This document shows, piece by piece, positions 17,101-25,203 of a stretch of 33,368 bases of DNA. Made by a program: the position numbers and the translations under genes. Source of the DNA: Methanofollis sp. (GTDB lineage: Archaea; Halobacteriota; Methanomicrobia; Methanomicrobiales; Methanofollaceae); assembly GCA_030156225.1 (NCBI GenBank), contig JASGMW010000007.1, forward strand, positions 1 to 33,368. The letters run 5' to 3'. Below the pieces are notes generated by a model that saw nothing but the letters and a program-made list of their open reading frames with translations, ran no database searches and was not told the DNA's origin. Positions within the stretch are counted from its first letter, which is position 1, and the number at the start of each line of letters is the position of its first letter.

Positions 17101-17794
17101 TCTGCGGTGGAACGGCTATGCCTACGGCAGGGGGCGCTACGGCGCGGCATCAGAAGAGGGTCTGTCAGGACAACTCTCCTCCGTCGCCATGACGTTCAAC
17201 AAGACCGCAACGGACGAGTACGACCTCCTCGGCTGCTGCTGCTACTTCGGGACACACGGCGGCCTGACCGCGGCGGCCCGCGCCATCGGCGGGAAGGACG
17301 TGCCGGCCTATTACGGGGATACCCGCGATGCCGACCGGGTGGCGATCCGGAGCCTTGCCGACGAGGTCAGGCGGGTCGCCAGGACCAAACTTCTCAACCC
17401 GAAATGGATCGAGGGGATGCGGCGCCACGGCTACAAGGGCGCCGGGGATATCGCCCGGCGGATCGGCACGGTCTATGGCTGGGAAGCGACGACCGGCGAG
17501 GTCGACGACCGGATCTTCGACGAGATCACGCGCACGTTCGTGCTCGATCCCGGGATGAAGCGGTTTTTCGAGGAAGAAAATCCCTGGGCCTTCGAGGAGA
17601 TCGGGCGGCGGCTTCTCGAAGCCTACGGACGCGGCCTCTGGACGCCGGACGACGATGTGATCGATGGGCTGAAAGAAGCGTACCTGGAGGCCGAAGGCTG
17701 GATGGAGGACTCGATGGGAGGAGGCGGCGAGGTGCAGGGCGGCGCGATCCATGCGATGTCCCTTGCCGACCTTGACGAATGGAGAAAAAAATGA
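14132..17794 (+). CDS. cobN: CobN-type cobaltochelatase large subunit
   Basis: The protein has 1220 residues from the ATG at 14132; a TTG at 14105 would add nine residues. Neither has a clear ribosome-binding site. Length and sequence fit the CobN/BchH/ChlH superfamily. Marks are [17 protein letters not shown] (about residues 531-547), [20 protein letters not shown], and [15 protein letters not shown] further on. CobN binds the corrin ring and inserts cobalt using an AAA+ partner, which is the next gene with ATGA overlap. In the known aerobic route CobN acts on hydrogenobyrinate diamide. Here it sits among anaerobic genes in which cobalt enters early, so its true substrate is uncertain. It has its own promoter region with a tandem repeat. 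A 645-residue antisense frame beneath it is a codon-bias shadow. Confidence 0.9.
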   Translation: MEKCTVAVIAWGNELPLFLEEAGELGLECGGWAVHDLKEHSSAREACRGALGRADLVLVHPSSEPWWDDVMDGIAAGTPVATFGYTDAFWDASTVPLGTVATLNAYYLFGGRENIRDLLACAVHELLGIDRQYGPPQPTLWEGIYHPDAPAPFTSTGDYFAWRPRRHARAVGLLFSRTAWLTGDLAVVDALIREFERDCDVVPVFCFGTGDRETGALSSASVIDTYFACGIDALVEARSFIHTADADAYEKRLATLDLPVVHPLVLYHTTEEEWFSSRDGMGSDEVGWCIALPEFQGMIEMLPAGVAVAGETGVHRPLPERIRRTADRLRAWIRLRNTPACDRRVAFILHNKPCGSVEGGVGAGAHLDTLESVARLLRAMAAAGYAVLPPADGKDLIGTILDRKAIAEFRWTAVGEIVEKGGALDLIEMDRYMRWFSALPDGVRQAVNDAWGEPPGGKEGVPPAMVYEGKIVVTGVRFGNAVVCVQPKRGCAGSRCDGAVCRILHDPEVPPTHQYLATYRWLEEEFGADAIVHVGTHGNLEFLPGKSTAPSGSCYPDIAIGRVPHLYIYNADNPPEGTAAKRRACATLVDHAQAAMVESGLYGPLKELETQIADYRRAEGVDGARAHALTHTIRELIAGSGLSEEPGLSGDRPFSEIVAAAEALLTATYDTRIPDGMHIFGEMPAGREKASYIATIMHHGGDLRSAVGLMAGVDPETASSVLLRDIDAAALALVAALLEGSDPVDAVRTVLGARLKNPDVSLDAVAETVRDLSDRIDASDEIGSLLHGLDGGFVRPGPSGLVTRGKPEVLPTGRNFYSLDPFRVPTRAAWRVGSRLADLLLARYLDEEGAYPENVAMYWMASDIMWADGEQCAQVLALLGCEPVWHEGRVRSFRIVPVEDLGRPRIDVTIRVSGILRDNFYSCIELIDDAVRAVADLDEPQESNFVRRHALASGNTDRIFGSRPGTYGNGVSLAVYASAWKDEAEIADVFLRWNGYAYGRGRYGAASEEGLSGQLSSVAMTFNKTATDEYDLLGCCCYFGTHGGLTAAARAIGGKDVPAYYGDTRDADRVAIRSLADEVRRVARTKLLNPKWIEGMRRHGYKGAGDIARRIGTVYGWEATTGEVDDRIFDEITRTFVLDPGMKRFFEEENPWAFEEIGRRLLEAYGRGLWTPDDDVIDGLKEAYLEAEGWMEDSMGGGGEVQGGAIHAMSLADLDEWRKK

Positions 17795-19827
17795 CCGGAA
17801 ACAACCATATTAAACGGAACACTCTGCCTTTTTCGGCGATCATCGGGCAGGACGAGATGAAACTCGCGCTCGTTCTCAATGCCGTGAACCCGGCCATCGG
17901 CGGCGTGCTGATCAGAGGAGAGAAAGGAACCGCCAAATCGACGGCTGTCAGGGCGCTCGCCGATCTTCTCCCGGAGATCGATGTTGTTTCCGGCTGTCCC
18001 TTCGGCTGCAGCCCTGACGATCCCGACCTGCAGTGCGATCGCTGCCGGGAACGGGCGGAACGCGACGGGATTGTCGAGCGCGAACGGCGGCGCGTCCGCG
18101 TCGTCACCCTCCCCCTCGGGTCGACCGAGGACCGCGTCGTCGGGACGGTGGACGTGGAGCAGGCGATCAGGGAAGGGATCTGCGCCCTTGAACCCGGTGT
18201 TCTCGCCGCCGCGAATCGGGGGATCCTGTACATCGACGAGGTGAACCTCCTTGACGACCATGTGGTGGACCTCCTCCTCGACGCCGCGGTGACCGGCGTC
18301 AACATCGTCGAGCGGGAGGGCATTTCCCTCGCCCATCCGGCCAGGTTCATTCTGATCGGGACCATGAACCCGGAGGAAGGAGAACTCAGGCCGCAACTCC
18401 TGGACCGGTTCGGCCTCCAGGTGACGGTCGGCGGCATTGCCGATGTCGAGGAGAGGATGCGGGTCGTCGAGACGGTCGGCGCCTTCGAGGCCGATCCTGA
18501 CAGTTTTCTGGAGGCATGGGAACCGGAGCAGGAGCGGCTTCGCCGCACGGTGGTCCGCGCCCGCGCCCTGCTTCCCGGCGTGACCGTCGACCGCAGCCTG
18601 ATCAGGCAGGCCGTCACGGCGTGCATCTCCCTCGGGGTCATGACGCATCGGGCCGAACTGACGGTGATCAAGACCGCGCGGGCGCTCGCAGCCTTCGAAG
18701 GGCGGAACGAGGTCTCGGCCGGGGACGTGAAGCAGGCGATGGCCCTCGCCCTCCCGCACCGGATGCGGAAACGCCCCTTCGAGGAGCCGATCATGGACCC
18801 GGAAATGCTGGACTCCCTTATCGGCGGAGACGATCGCCATAAAAACGAGGGCCGTGGCGAAGAAGCGACTGGAGAATCATCTTCCGGCGGCGACGGCGGG
18901 GAGCCCGGCCGCGAGGGGAAGGACCGGGAGCAGGTGTTCTCTCCGGAAGGTGCCGTCGACCCGCGGGCGATTCGGCCGGCGCAGCCGGACCGGACGATCC
19001 AGAAGGCGTCGGGCAGGCGTAAACCGGTGCCGGCCGGGAGAGGCGGCCGGTCGGCGTCGACCCGTCCGGGCAGGGAGGATCTGGACCTTGCCGGGACGAT
19101 CAGGGCGGCAGCGCCGCACCAGCGTCGGAGAGATGCGGGCGCCCTCGCTCTTGCAGTCGAGCCCGGGGATCTGCGGCAGAAAGTCAGGCGCGGGAACGCC
19201 CCGGTGGGATCGCTCTTCGTGGTGGACGCGAGCGGCTCGATGGGTGCGGAGCGGCGGATGGAGAGTGCGAAAGGTGCGGTCATCTCGCTGATCTCGGACT
19301 CGTACATCCACCGCGACCTTGTCGGACTCGTGGCCTTCAGGGGAAGCGGCGCCGACCTCGTCCTGCCGATGACCCGCGCCGTCGACCGCGCCGTGCTGCG
19401 TCTTGCCGAGATGCCGACCGGCGGAAAGACCCCGCTGGTCTCCGGTCTCCTGAAGGGCATGGACGTGCTCCTTGCCGAACGGAATAAAAATCCGGATCTC
19501 GTCCCTCTGCTTGTGCTGATCAGCGACTGCCGCGCCAATGTGGGCCTTGGCGGGCAGATCAGGGAGGAGGTGGTCCGGACGTCCGGTCTCCTCGGCGAGC
19601 GCGGGATCAGGACGGTGGTGATAGACACGGAGGCATCCTCCTCGCTCCCTGTCTCTCTTTCCCTGGGTTTCGGCCGCACGATCGCCAATCTCTCGGGTGG
19701 AACCTATTACCGGCTTTCAGACCTGACGGCCGGAGAGATCGGAGATATTGTCCGGTACGAACGGTCATCATCCGTCGAATCCGACAGTCATGGCATAGAT
19801 ATGCAGATCAATTCGCGGATAAACTGA
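17791..19827 (+). CDS. ChlI/ChlD-type AAA+ and VWA chelatase ATPase subunit
   Basis: The protein has 678 residues from the ATG at 17791, which overlaps the cobN stop (ATGA) and follows GGAG (17781-17784) with a 6-nt spacer. An upstream ATG at 17779 is less well placed. The N-terminal AAA+ module has Walker [10 protein letters not shown] (43-51) and Walker [12 protein letters not shown] (from 146). A Cys cluster (Cys69, Cys73, Cys82, Cys85) between them may hold a metal. An acidic, glycine-rich linker (about 348-380) leads to a C-terminal von Willebrand A domain with MIDAS DASGS (479-483). It combines the I and D subunits of magnesium chelatase and should drive metal insertion by CobN through ATP hydrolysis. 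Confidence 0.9.
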   Translation: MTGNNHIKRNTLPFSAIIGQDEMKLALVLNAVNPAIGGVLIRGEKGTAKSTAVRALADLLPEIDVVSGCPFGCSPDDPDLQCDRCRERAERDGIVERERRRVRVVTLPLGSTEDRVVGTVDVEQAIREGICALEPGVLAAANRGILYIDEVNLLDDHVVDLLLDAAVTGVNIVEREGISLAHPARFILIGTMNPEEGELRPQLLDRFGLQVTVGGIADVEERMRVVETVGAFEADPDSFLEAWEPEQERLRRTVVRARALLPGVTVDRSLIRQAVTACISLGVMTHRAELTVIKTARALAAFEGRNEVSAGDVKQAMALALPHRMRKRPFEEPIMDPEMLDSLIGGDDRHKNEGRGEEATGESSSGGDGGEPGREGKDREQVFSPEGAVDPRAIRPAQPDRTIQKASGRRKPVPAGRGGRSASTRPGREDLDLAGTIRAAAPHQRRRDAGALALAVEPGDLRQKVRRGNAPVGSLFVVDASGSMGAERRMESAKGAVISLISDSYIHRDLVGLVAFRGSGADLVLPMTRAVDRAVLRLAEMPTGGKTPLVSGLLKGMDVLLAERNKNPDLVPLLVLISDCRANVGLGGQIREEVVRTSGLLGERGIRTVVIDTEASSSLPVSLSLGFGRTIANLSGGTYYRLSDLTAGEIGDIVRYERSSSVESDSHGIDMQINSRIN

Positions 19828-19830
19828 TAC

Positions 19831-19884
19831 GATATATTTAAACAATAGGTAATTGTAATACGAATAGATACTTTTTTATTACCT
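19831..19884 (+). promoter_or_regulatory. TATA box and inverted repeat AGGTAAT/ATTACCT before the RHH-like gene
   Basis: GATATATTTAAA (19831-19842) is a strong TATA-like element. AGGTAAT (19847-19853) and ATTACCT (19878-19884) are perfect 7-bp inverted arms separated by 24 bp. GTAATAC (19855-19861) lies between the arms. The predicted transcription start falls between the arms, a typical position for a repressor site. The gene has GGGGG (19920-19924) 5 nt before its ATG. Confidence 0.5.
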
Positions 19885-19929
19885 GACAGTAATGGTTGAT
19901 CAGGCATCGTATGGTGCCAGGGGGAAATC

Positions 19930-20466
19930 ATGGCAGATCAGATCGAAACACTCCATCCCGGGAGTACGACGGGAATGAGGACCCTTTCCCTGAGGGAAGC
20001 CGAATACGATCGCCTTCTGTCGATCATAGCGGGAGGCGAGTCCTTCTCTGATGCGATCGAGCGTCTGCTCGATTTCTATGAGGCCTATGCGTCCGGCGTT
20101 CATTCCAGGGATCTGGCCGATCTCAAACGAGAACTCACACTTCCGGAATCTCAGGTATACCGGAAGGTGGCCTGCACGCTCCTTGCGCAGACGCTCGCGC
20201 TGGGGGACAATGTCTCGTTTACAATCGGCTACGATCCACTGACCCCTCCTCTTTCGAGGACAGGAAAGGGTCTGATCACGTTTTATAAAGATGACAGGAG
20301 GTTCTGCCTGTTCAGAATCGGAAAAGATTATCTGTGGCTTTATTTCCCGACTGAACGGGAGGATACGGACCTGGAGGGATGGGAACTCGTTCAGAATGTA
20401 TTGCTCGACAATTATCTGGAAGAAGGAGGTATGTGGCTTATTCAAAAGCAGTATGCAACTCTTTGA
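19930..20466 (+). CDS. Ribbon-helix-helix-like protein with C-terminal domain of unknown function
   Basis: The protein has 178 residues. Residues 17-48 read as RTLSLREAEYDRLLSI then GGESFSDAIERLLDFY. This is the strand-helix-helix pattern of ribbon-helix-helix proteins, similar to archaeal VapB-type antitoxins (TISLxxEtYerL...GeSFSdvIerL). The remaining residues form a soluble domain (GLITFYKDDRRFCLFRIGKDYLWLYF and so on) that I do not recognise. No toxin gene follows. Position between the chelatase genes and the importer, and the inverted repeat in its own promoter, suggest a transcriptional regulator. The function is inference only. Confidence 0.55.
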   Translation: MADQIETLHPGSTTGMRTLSLREAEYDRLLSIIAGGESFSDAIERLLDFYEAYASGVHSRDLADLKRELTLPESQVYRKVACTLLAQTLALGDNVSFTIGYDPLTPPLSRTGKGLITFYKDDRRFCLFRIGKDYLWLYFPTEREDTDLEGWELVQNVLLDNYLEEGGMWLIQKQYATL

Positions 20467-20806
20467 CAGCACGTCCTATCGAAATAGAGGAACACCTATC
20501 GCTTCATCTTTTAATCCTGTGCAAATATCAGACATTCAACCAATTTTTTTACCTGCGGAGATGAAAACGGATCCGCTTCCCTTTATAGATTTTGATGGCG
20601 CCGTCGTGATCTCCGGCGTTGCGATCTCTCCAATACCTGCGTTTGTGCGCGGCTCATCTGCTCTCTTCGTTCCGACTGTAGCGGTTGCACCGGCATCAGA
20701 TATGCTTTTTCAGGGAGACGAATCTCCGAAGAAGAGGTTCTGAAACCGGATGCACCCATCACCCATGCAAAAATATCTAAATCCTTCGAATCTAATATGA
20801 CAAAAG
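20467..20806. other. Intergenic region, 340 bp, no confident gene
   Basis: A run of seven T at 20544-20550 may end the upstream transcript. A small perfect hairpin, GGAGA-CGAA-TCTCC, lies at 20714-20727. AAATATCTAAA around 20769-20779 is a TATA-like element about 30 bp before the next ATG at 20807. A 60-codon frame at 20561-20743 has no recognisable family. No cobalamin-riboswitch-like conserved core was seen. Confidence 0.5.
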
Positions 20807-21316
20807 ATGCCGCCTGTAATACTGCCCCGGACGATCGCAGGACGAAGAACCCTGTTGATCTCTTGCTTCTGCATCGTCGCTCTCTGCACGTCGGCCGCTG
20901 CCGCCGAATCCATTGTGCGGGAGGTAGGCCCCCCTGACGCCGGCGGAGTGATCACCGTCACCCTGTCGTTTCCCGGCACGGATATCTGGGGTGTCGCCGA
21001 AACGCTTCCCGAAGGATTCGCCTATGTGGACTCCTCTCTTCCGCCTTCCCGCGTGCTGGTCCGGGGCGATCTGATCTGTTTCAGCGTCGTCAACGAATCG
21101 ACGGTCACCTACCGCGTGCGCGCTGCCGATCCGGAAAGCGGCGAGATCGCCGGGGCGTGGTGGGATTTTACGGCCCGAACGAACGGAACGGTTCAGCCAT
21201 CCGCGATCGCTGCGGGCGGCGTTGAGACGACCACCCCTTCGGCGTCCGGTCCGGGCGCCTGCCTGAGCGTCCTCGGCCTCCTCGCGGTTTCGGCCCTCCT
21301 GAGGTGGCGCCGATGA
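20807..21316 (+). CDS. Secreted, C-terminally anchored surface protein
   Basis: The protein has 169 residues. The N-terminus has Arg residues, then a hydrophobic stretch (TLLISCFCIVALCTSAAAA) typical of a signal peptide. The middle (about 37-125) is a beta-rich extracellular-type domain with a GGVITVTLSFPGT start and an ETLPEGFAYV segment, resembling archaeal Ig/cohesin-like modules. The C-terminus is a Thr/Ser-rich spacer, then GPGACLSVLGLLAVSALL and RWRR, which looks like a PGF-CTERM-type sorting tail, although the tripeptide here reads PGA. It overlaps the substrate-binding protein gene in ATGA. It is therefore probably a membrane-tethered partner of the importer. The specific binding role is inference. 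Confidence 0.65.
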   Translation: MPPVILPRTIAGRRTLLISCFCIVALCTSAAAAESIVREVGPPDAGGVITVTLSFPGTDIWGVAETLPEGFAYVDSSLPPSRVLVRGDLICFSVVNESTVTYRVRAADPESGEIAGAWWDFTARTNGTVQPSAIAAGGVETTTPSASGPGACLSVLGLLAVSALLRWRR

Positions 21317-22509
21317 AACGGCTCGCGCTTCTTGTCTGCCTTCTCCTGGTCGTCGCTCCGGCGATCGCCGCCACGGCGATCCCGGGGGACGCCGACGGCA
21401 ACGGTCGGATCGGCGGCGACGAACTCTCCGCGCTGATCCTCGCGTACCTGGCCGGCGGACAGGACGCACCCGCACTCGGCGATGTGCAGGATGCCGCCGC
21501 CGCGTACCGTTCTGCAACCTGGACCATCCGGACCGTCACCGATTCTTCGGGCAGGACACACACCATCGCCGCACCGCCTTCCCGCATCGTCGTCATGAAC
21601 GGCGAGACGCTGGAAACATTGCGCTCCCTTGGCGTCGAATCGTCCACAGTCGTCGGGATCGACAAATATTCTGCAGGCAGACCTGTCTTCTTCCCGGAGT
21701 ACGTCAACACCACGGTCGTCGGCAGCGTCTGGTCGCCGGACTACGAGACGATCATCTCACTCGAACCGGACGCTGTCTTCCTGTATGCGACGACGAGCAA
21801 GGACGCCTGCGACGAGATCCAGAGCAGGCTGGAGGCCTCGAACCCGGAGATTCAGGTCTTCAGGTTCGACTGCTATCAGCCGGGAACCTATGCGGCCGAG
21901 ATCCGCGCTCTTGGCACCATATTTGGCCGGGAATCCGATGCAAACCGGTTTGCAGGGTTTTATACCGGAACTCTCGACACGATCTCCGCCCGGCTATCAG
22001 GGATCGCGCCGGCAAATAGAACCAGCGTATACCTGGAATACTGGAAGGACTACAGCACCGGTGCCGCCGGTTCGGGGTACGATGAGAAGATCCTGATGGC
22101 TGGCGGCCGGAACATTTTTTCCTCCCTGCCGACCGAGTACCCGGAGGTCGACCCCGAGGCGGTGATCGAGGCCGATCCCGATGTCATCGTCAAACTGATC
22201 GGTGCCGGCTCCTATCTCTCAGGTGGCTACGGCAATGAGGATGTGGCGGCGATCCCGGAGATCTATGCGCTGCTGGCCGACCGCCCGGGCTGGCGTTCGC
22301 TCTCTGCCGTGAAGAACGGAAACCTGCATCTCCTCCACAATGACATCTTCGGCGGTCCGGAACACTTCATCGGTGTCGCCCATCTGGCGAAGTGGTGCTA
22401 CCCTGATGTCTTTGCAGATCTCGATCCTGCAGAGATACACCGCCTCTATCTGGAAGACTACCAGCACCTCGCCCTCGACCCGGCAGACGACATCTTTACC
22501 TATCCGTGA
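21313..22509 (+). CDS. ABC importer substrate-binding protein with EF-hand/dockerin-like module
   Basis: The protein has 398 residues from the ATG at 21313, which overlaps the previous stop. A signal peptide (MKRLALLVCLLLVVAPAIAA) leads to a short calcium-loop module. Its 12-residue EF-hand-like loop spans Asp26-Glu37 (DADGNGRIGGDE), followed by LSALILAYLAGG and a degenerate second half. From about residue 70 a Fe3+-siderophore/B12-type binding domain follows: TVTDSSGRTHTI, PSRIVVMNGETLETLRSLG, DYETIISLEPDAVFL, and DVIVKLIGAGSYL. It captures a metal chelate or corrinoid outside the cell for the BtuC/BtuD-like pair downstream. Context favours a corrinoid; iron-chelate uptake remains possible. 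Confidence 0.85.
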   Translation: MKRLALLVCLLLVVAPAIAATAIPGDADGNGRIGGDELSALILAYLAGGQDAPALGDVQDAAAAYRSATWTIRTVTDSSGRTHTIAAPPSRIVVMNGETLETLRSLGVESSTVVGIDKYSAGRPVFFPEYVNTTVVGSVWSPDYETIISLEPDAVFLYATTSKDACDEIQSRLEASNPEIQVFRFDCYQPGTYAAEIRALGTIFGRESDANRFAGFYTGTLDTISARLSGIAPANRTSVYLEYWKDYSTGAAGSGYDEKILMAGGRNIFSSLPTEYPEVDPEAVIEADPDVIVKLIGAGSYLSGGYGNEDVAAIPEIYALLADRPGWRSLSAVKNGNLHLLHNDIFGGPEHFIGVAHLAKWCYPDVFADLDPAEIHRLYLEDYQHLALDPADDIFTYP

Positions 22510-22513
22510 TGCC

Positions 22514-23563
22514 ATGTCTGACACAGATCTGCGATCAGCATGTGCCGCCTCACGAAGGAAGAGGGCCCTCTTCCTTTGCGGCATGGTGCTGGTCATCGTC
22601 CTGCTGGCCGGGGTTGCGGTCACGCTGGGCAGCGCCGATCTCTCTGTGGTCGAGGTGTACAGGGCCGTCTGTGCCGGACTCTTTCCTGATCAGTTCTCAG
22701 CCTCAGATACGGCGATGACCATCGTCTGGGATTACCGCCTGCACCGGGTGCTGATGGCGATCGCCGCCGGGTTCGGGCTGGCGATCGCCGGCACTGTAAT
22801 GCAGGGGATTCTGAGAAACCCGCTGGCAAGCCCTTTCACCCTGGGGATTGCGTCTGCGGCGTCAACCGGTGCCTCGATCGCCATCGTGCTCGGTGTCGGT
22901 GTCATCGGCGGGGAGTTCCTCGTTGTCGGCAACGCGTTCGTCTTCGCTCTCCTCGCCGCGGCCCTCATCTACGGCATGGCCAGGGTCAGAGGCATGGGGG
23001 CAGAATCGATGATCCTTGCGGGTATCGCCCTCATGTATCTCTTCTCGGCCGTGACGTCCCTCCTCCAGTACGTCGGCTCTTCCGAACAACTCCAGGAGGT
23101 CGTCTTCTGGACGTTCGGATCTCTCGGCCGTTCTGACTGGCCGAAGGTCGGGATCATCGGCGGCATCGTGGCGGTATCCACTCTTTATCTCATCTACCGC
23201 GCCTGGGACCTCAACGCCCTTGCTGAGGGGGACGATGTTGCCGAGAGCCTGGGCATCCCGGTGAAACGCTCGATGACGATCTTCATGCTCATCGCCTCTC
23301 TGATCACCGCCTCGATCATCTGTTTCACCGGGACAATCGGCTTCATCGGTCTCGTTGCGCCACATATCACGCGCATGGTCGTCGGCACCGACCACCGTTT
23401 TCTCCTGCCGGCGTCCGGCCTCGTGGGGGCGCTCCTCCTGCTCGGCGCCGACAGTCTGGCCAGAACCCTGCTCGCCCCGACGATCCTGCCGGTGGGGATC
23501 ATGACGGCGTTTCTTGGTGTCCCGTTCTTTATCGCCCTGTTTTTGCGCGGGAGGGGTGCCTGA
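22514..23563 (+). CDS. btuC: BtuC/FecCD-type ABC importer permease
   Basis: The protein has 349 residues from the ATG at 22514, 4 bp after the upstream stop. The open frame extends back into the previous gene, but that part is a shadow. It is very hydrophobic, with about ten membrane segments expected. Family marks are DYRLHRVLMAIAAGFGLAIA, GTVMQGILRNPLASPFTLGI, FWTFGSLGRSDWPKV and GTIGFIGLVAPHITRMVVG, the last being the loop that contacts the ATPase. This family moves B12, haem or ferric siderophores across the membrane. Position next to corrin genes makes a corrinoid the best guess. Its stop overlaps the next start by 1 bp. Confidence 0.88.
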   Translation: MSDTDLRSACAASRRKRALFLCGMVLVIVLLAGVAVTLGSADLSVVEVYRAVCAGLFPDQFSASDTAMTIVWDYRLHRVLMAIAAGFGLAIAGTVMQGILRNPLASPFTLGIASAASTGASIAIVLGVGVIGGEFLVVGNAFVFALLAAALIYGMARVRGMGAESMILAGIALMYLFSAVTSLLQYVGSSEQLQEVVFWTFGSLGRSDWPKVGIIGGIVAVSTLYLIYRAWDLNALAEGDDVAESLGIPVKRSMTIFMLIASLITASIICFTGTIGFIGLVAPHITRMVVGTDHRFLLPASGLVGALLLLGADSLARTLLAPTILPVGIMTAFLGVPFFIALFLRGRGA

Positions 23564-24339
23564 TGGTCAGCCTTGCGGTCAGGAACCTTTCGTGTACGAT
23601 CAGGAATTGCCGGATCCTCTCGGAAATCTCCTTTGATGCCCGGGCGCCTGCGCTGGTCGGGCTTGTCGGCCCGAACGGTTCGGGCAAAACCACCCTGATC
23701 CGGTGCATCGACGGCATACTCTGGTCTGAAGGGAGCGTCTCTCTTGACGGCGAGGAGATGTCTGCTCTGCCGAGGATGGAGGTGGCGCGGCGCGTGGCCT
23801 ATGTCCCTCAGGGGATCAGGGACTCTTCGGCGTCGCTGGTCTTCGATACCGTGCTGATGGGCCGCCGCCCCCATCTCTCGTGGAGCATCAGGAAAACAGA
23901 CGAGGAAGAGGTCATCCGTGCGCTTGAACTGCTCGGCGTCGACGATCTGGCCTTCAGACAGCTGCGCACGCTCTCGGGCGGGGAGCGGCAGCGCGTGATG
24001 ATCGCCAGGGCACTGACCCAGGGTTCGCCGCTCCTCCTGCTCGACGAACCGACGAGCGCCCTGGACCTCAGAAATGCGATGGAGGTGATGGGGCTGATCC
24101 GCCGCCTCGCCGTTGACGAGGGGCGGCTTGCGATCATGGCGATTCACGACCTCAATCTGGCCGCCCGGTACTGCACCGAGATTATCGTGCTCTGCGAGGG
24201 ATCGATCGTCGCCCGGGGCCCTCCGGCCGATGTCTTCACGCCCGATGTGATCGGCAGGGTATATGGGGTGGATGCGGTGATCGAGCAGCGGGGCAAGATC
24301 CCGTATATCTTTCCCCTCAGCCCGAGAAAGAGGGCATGA
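23563..24339 (+). CDS. btuD: BtuD/FecE-type ABC importer ATPase
   Basis: The protein has 258 residues. It shows Walker A GPNGSGKT (36-43), Q-loop VPQGIRD (81-87), signature LSGGERQ (137-143), Walker B LLLLDEP (157-163) and the switch-His region IMAIHDLNLAARYC. The DVFTPDVIGRVYGVDAVI tail is typical of FecE/BtuD-like subunits. It energises the upstream permease. The start overlaps the permease stop by 1 bp, so the four genes from 20807 form one unit. It converges on the phosphoglycerate mutase gene with a 28-bp gap that includes a T-run near 24369. Confidence 0.9.
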   Translation: MVSLAVRNLSCTIRNCRILSEISFDARAPALVGLVGPNGSGKTTLIRCIDGILWSEGSVSLDGEEMSALPRMEVARRVAYVPQGIRDSSASLVFDTVLMGRRPHLSWSIRKTDEEEVIRALELLGVDDLAFRQLRTLSGGERQRVMIARALTQGSPLLLLDEPTSALDLRNAMEVMGLIRRLAVDEGRLAIMAIHDLNLAARYCTEIIVLCEGSIVARGPPADVFTPDVIGRVYGVDAVIEQRGKIPYIFPLSPRKRA

Positions 24340-24367
24340 CGCGTTTGCCAGGGAGCGACAGAGATGA

Positions 24368-25117
24368 TTATTTTTCCGCCGTCCCCTGTTTCTTGACGCC
24401 CTCGATCGCCGCCTTCACCGTCGTTTCGTCTGCAAGGTAATAGTGGCGGATCGGTTTCAGGTCGTCGTCGAGCTCATAGACCAGCGGGATGCCGGTGGGG
24501 ATGTTCACCTCTGCGATGGCGTCGTCAGGGATTTCGTCCAGGTGCTTGACGAGCGCCCTGATGCTGTTGCCGTGCGCGGCGACGAGCACCCGTTTCCCCT
24601 CTCCGAGGGCCGGGACGATCGCGCCCTCCCAGTACGGCAGGAAGCGGGCGACCGTGTCCTTCAGGCACTCGGTCGCCGGGAGTTCCTCGGGGGACAGGTC
24701 GGCATACCTGCGGTCCTTTCCCGGGTGCCCGGCATCGTCGGCGTCGAGGGGCGGGGGCGGGATCGCATAACTCCGGCGCCAGACGAAGACCTGTTCGTCG
24801 CCGTACTTTTCGGCCGTTTCGGCCTTGTACAGGCCCTGCAACGCGCCGTAGTGACGTTCGTTCAGGCGCCACGACCGCTCTACCGGGATCCACATCAGGT
24901 CCATCTCGTCGAGGGCGATCCAGAGGGTGCGGATCGCACGCTTCAGCACCGAGGTGAAGGCACAGTCGAAGGTGTAGCCCTCGCGCAGGAGAGTTTTTCC
25001 GGCTTCATGCGCCTCGGCGATCCCTTTCTCCGAGAGGTCGACGTCAGTCCATCCGGTGAAGCGGTTTTCCTTATTCCATATGCTCTCGCCGTGGCGTAAA
25101 AGGACGAGTTTGATCAT
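24368..25117 (-). CDS. gpmA: 2,3-bisphosphoglycerate-dependent phosphoglycerate mutase
   Basis: The protein has 249 residues from the ATG at 25117; the frame is open further upstream but the family start is here. [12 protein letters not shown] (residues 4-15) holds the phospho-accepting His9. [23 protein letters not shown] and [13 protein letters not shown] carry the other active-site residues. This is the dPGM type, interconverting 3- and 2-phosphoglycerate. Many methanogens rely on the unrelated cofactor-independent archaeal enzyme, so a bacterial origin is possible. A TATA-like CATAAGA on the minus strand lies about 30-36 bp before the start. It is divergent from the HPS-RraA gene. Confidence 0.92.
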   Translation of the reverse strand: MIKLVLLRHGESIWNKENRFTGWTDVDLSEKGIAEAHEAGKTLLREGYTFDCAFTSVLKRAIRTLWIALDEMDLMWIPVERSWRLNERHYGALQGLYKAETAEKYGDEQVFVWRRSYAIPPPPLDADDAGHPGKDRRYADLSPEELPATECLKDTVARFLPYWEGAIVPALGEGKRVLVAAHGNSIRALVKHLDEIPDDAIAEVNIPTGIPLVYELDDDLKPIRHYYLADETTVKAAIEGVKKQGTAEK

Positions 25118-25203
25118 GGTATTCAGAGAGCATGTGCCTGCAGGGCTCTTATGCCTGACGCATGGAGGCAAGTCTTAACATTATGCCTGTCCCACCTCAT
25201 CGC

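Noticed and set aside
17526-19688. Minus-strand open frame of 720 codons under the chelatase ATPase
   Set aside because: It is antisense to a gene with Walker and MIDAS motifs, and its Arg/Ser/Pro-rich composition is typical of a shadow frame.
20561-20743. Small open frame of 60 codons before the surface-protein gene
   Set aside because: The putative ribosome-binding site is only 1 nt from the ATG, no family is recognised, and the frame lies in an AT-richer spacer.
20467-20806. Possible cobalamin riboswitch before the importer operon
   Set aside because: I looked for the conserved B12-box-like core and did not find it; the TATA-like box lies only about 30 bp before the start, leaving almost no leader.
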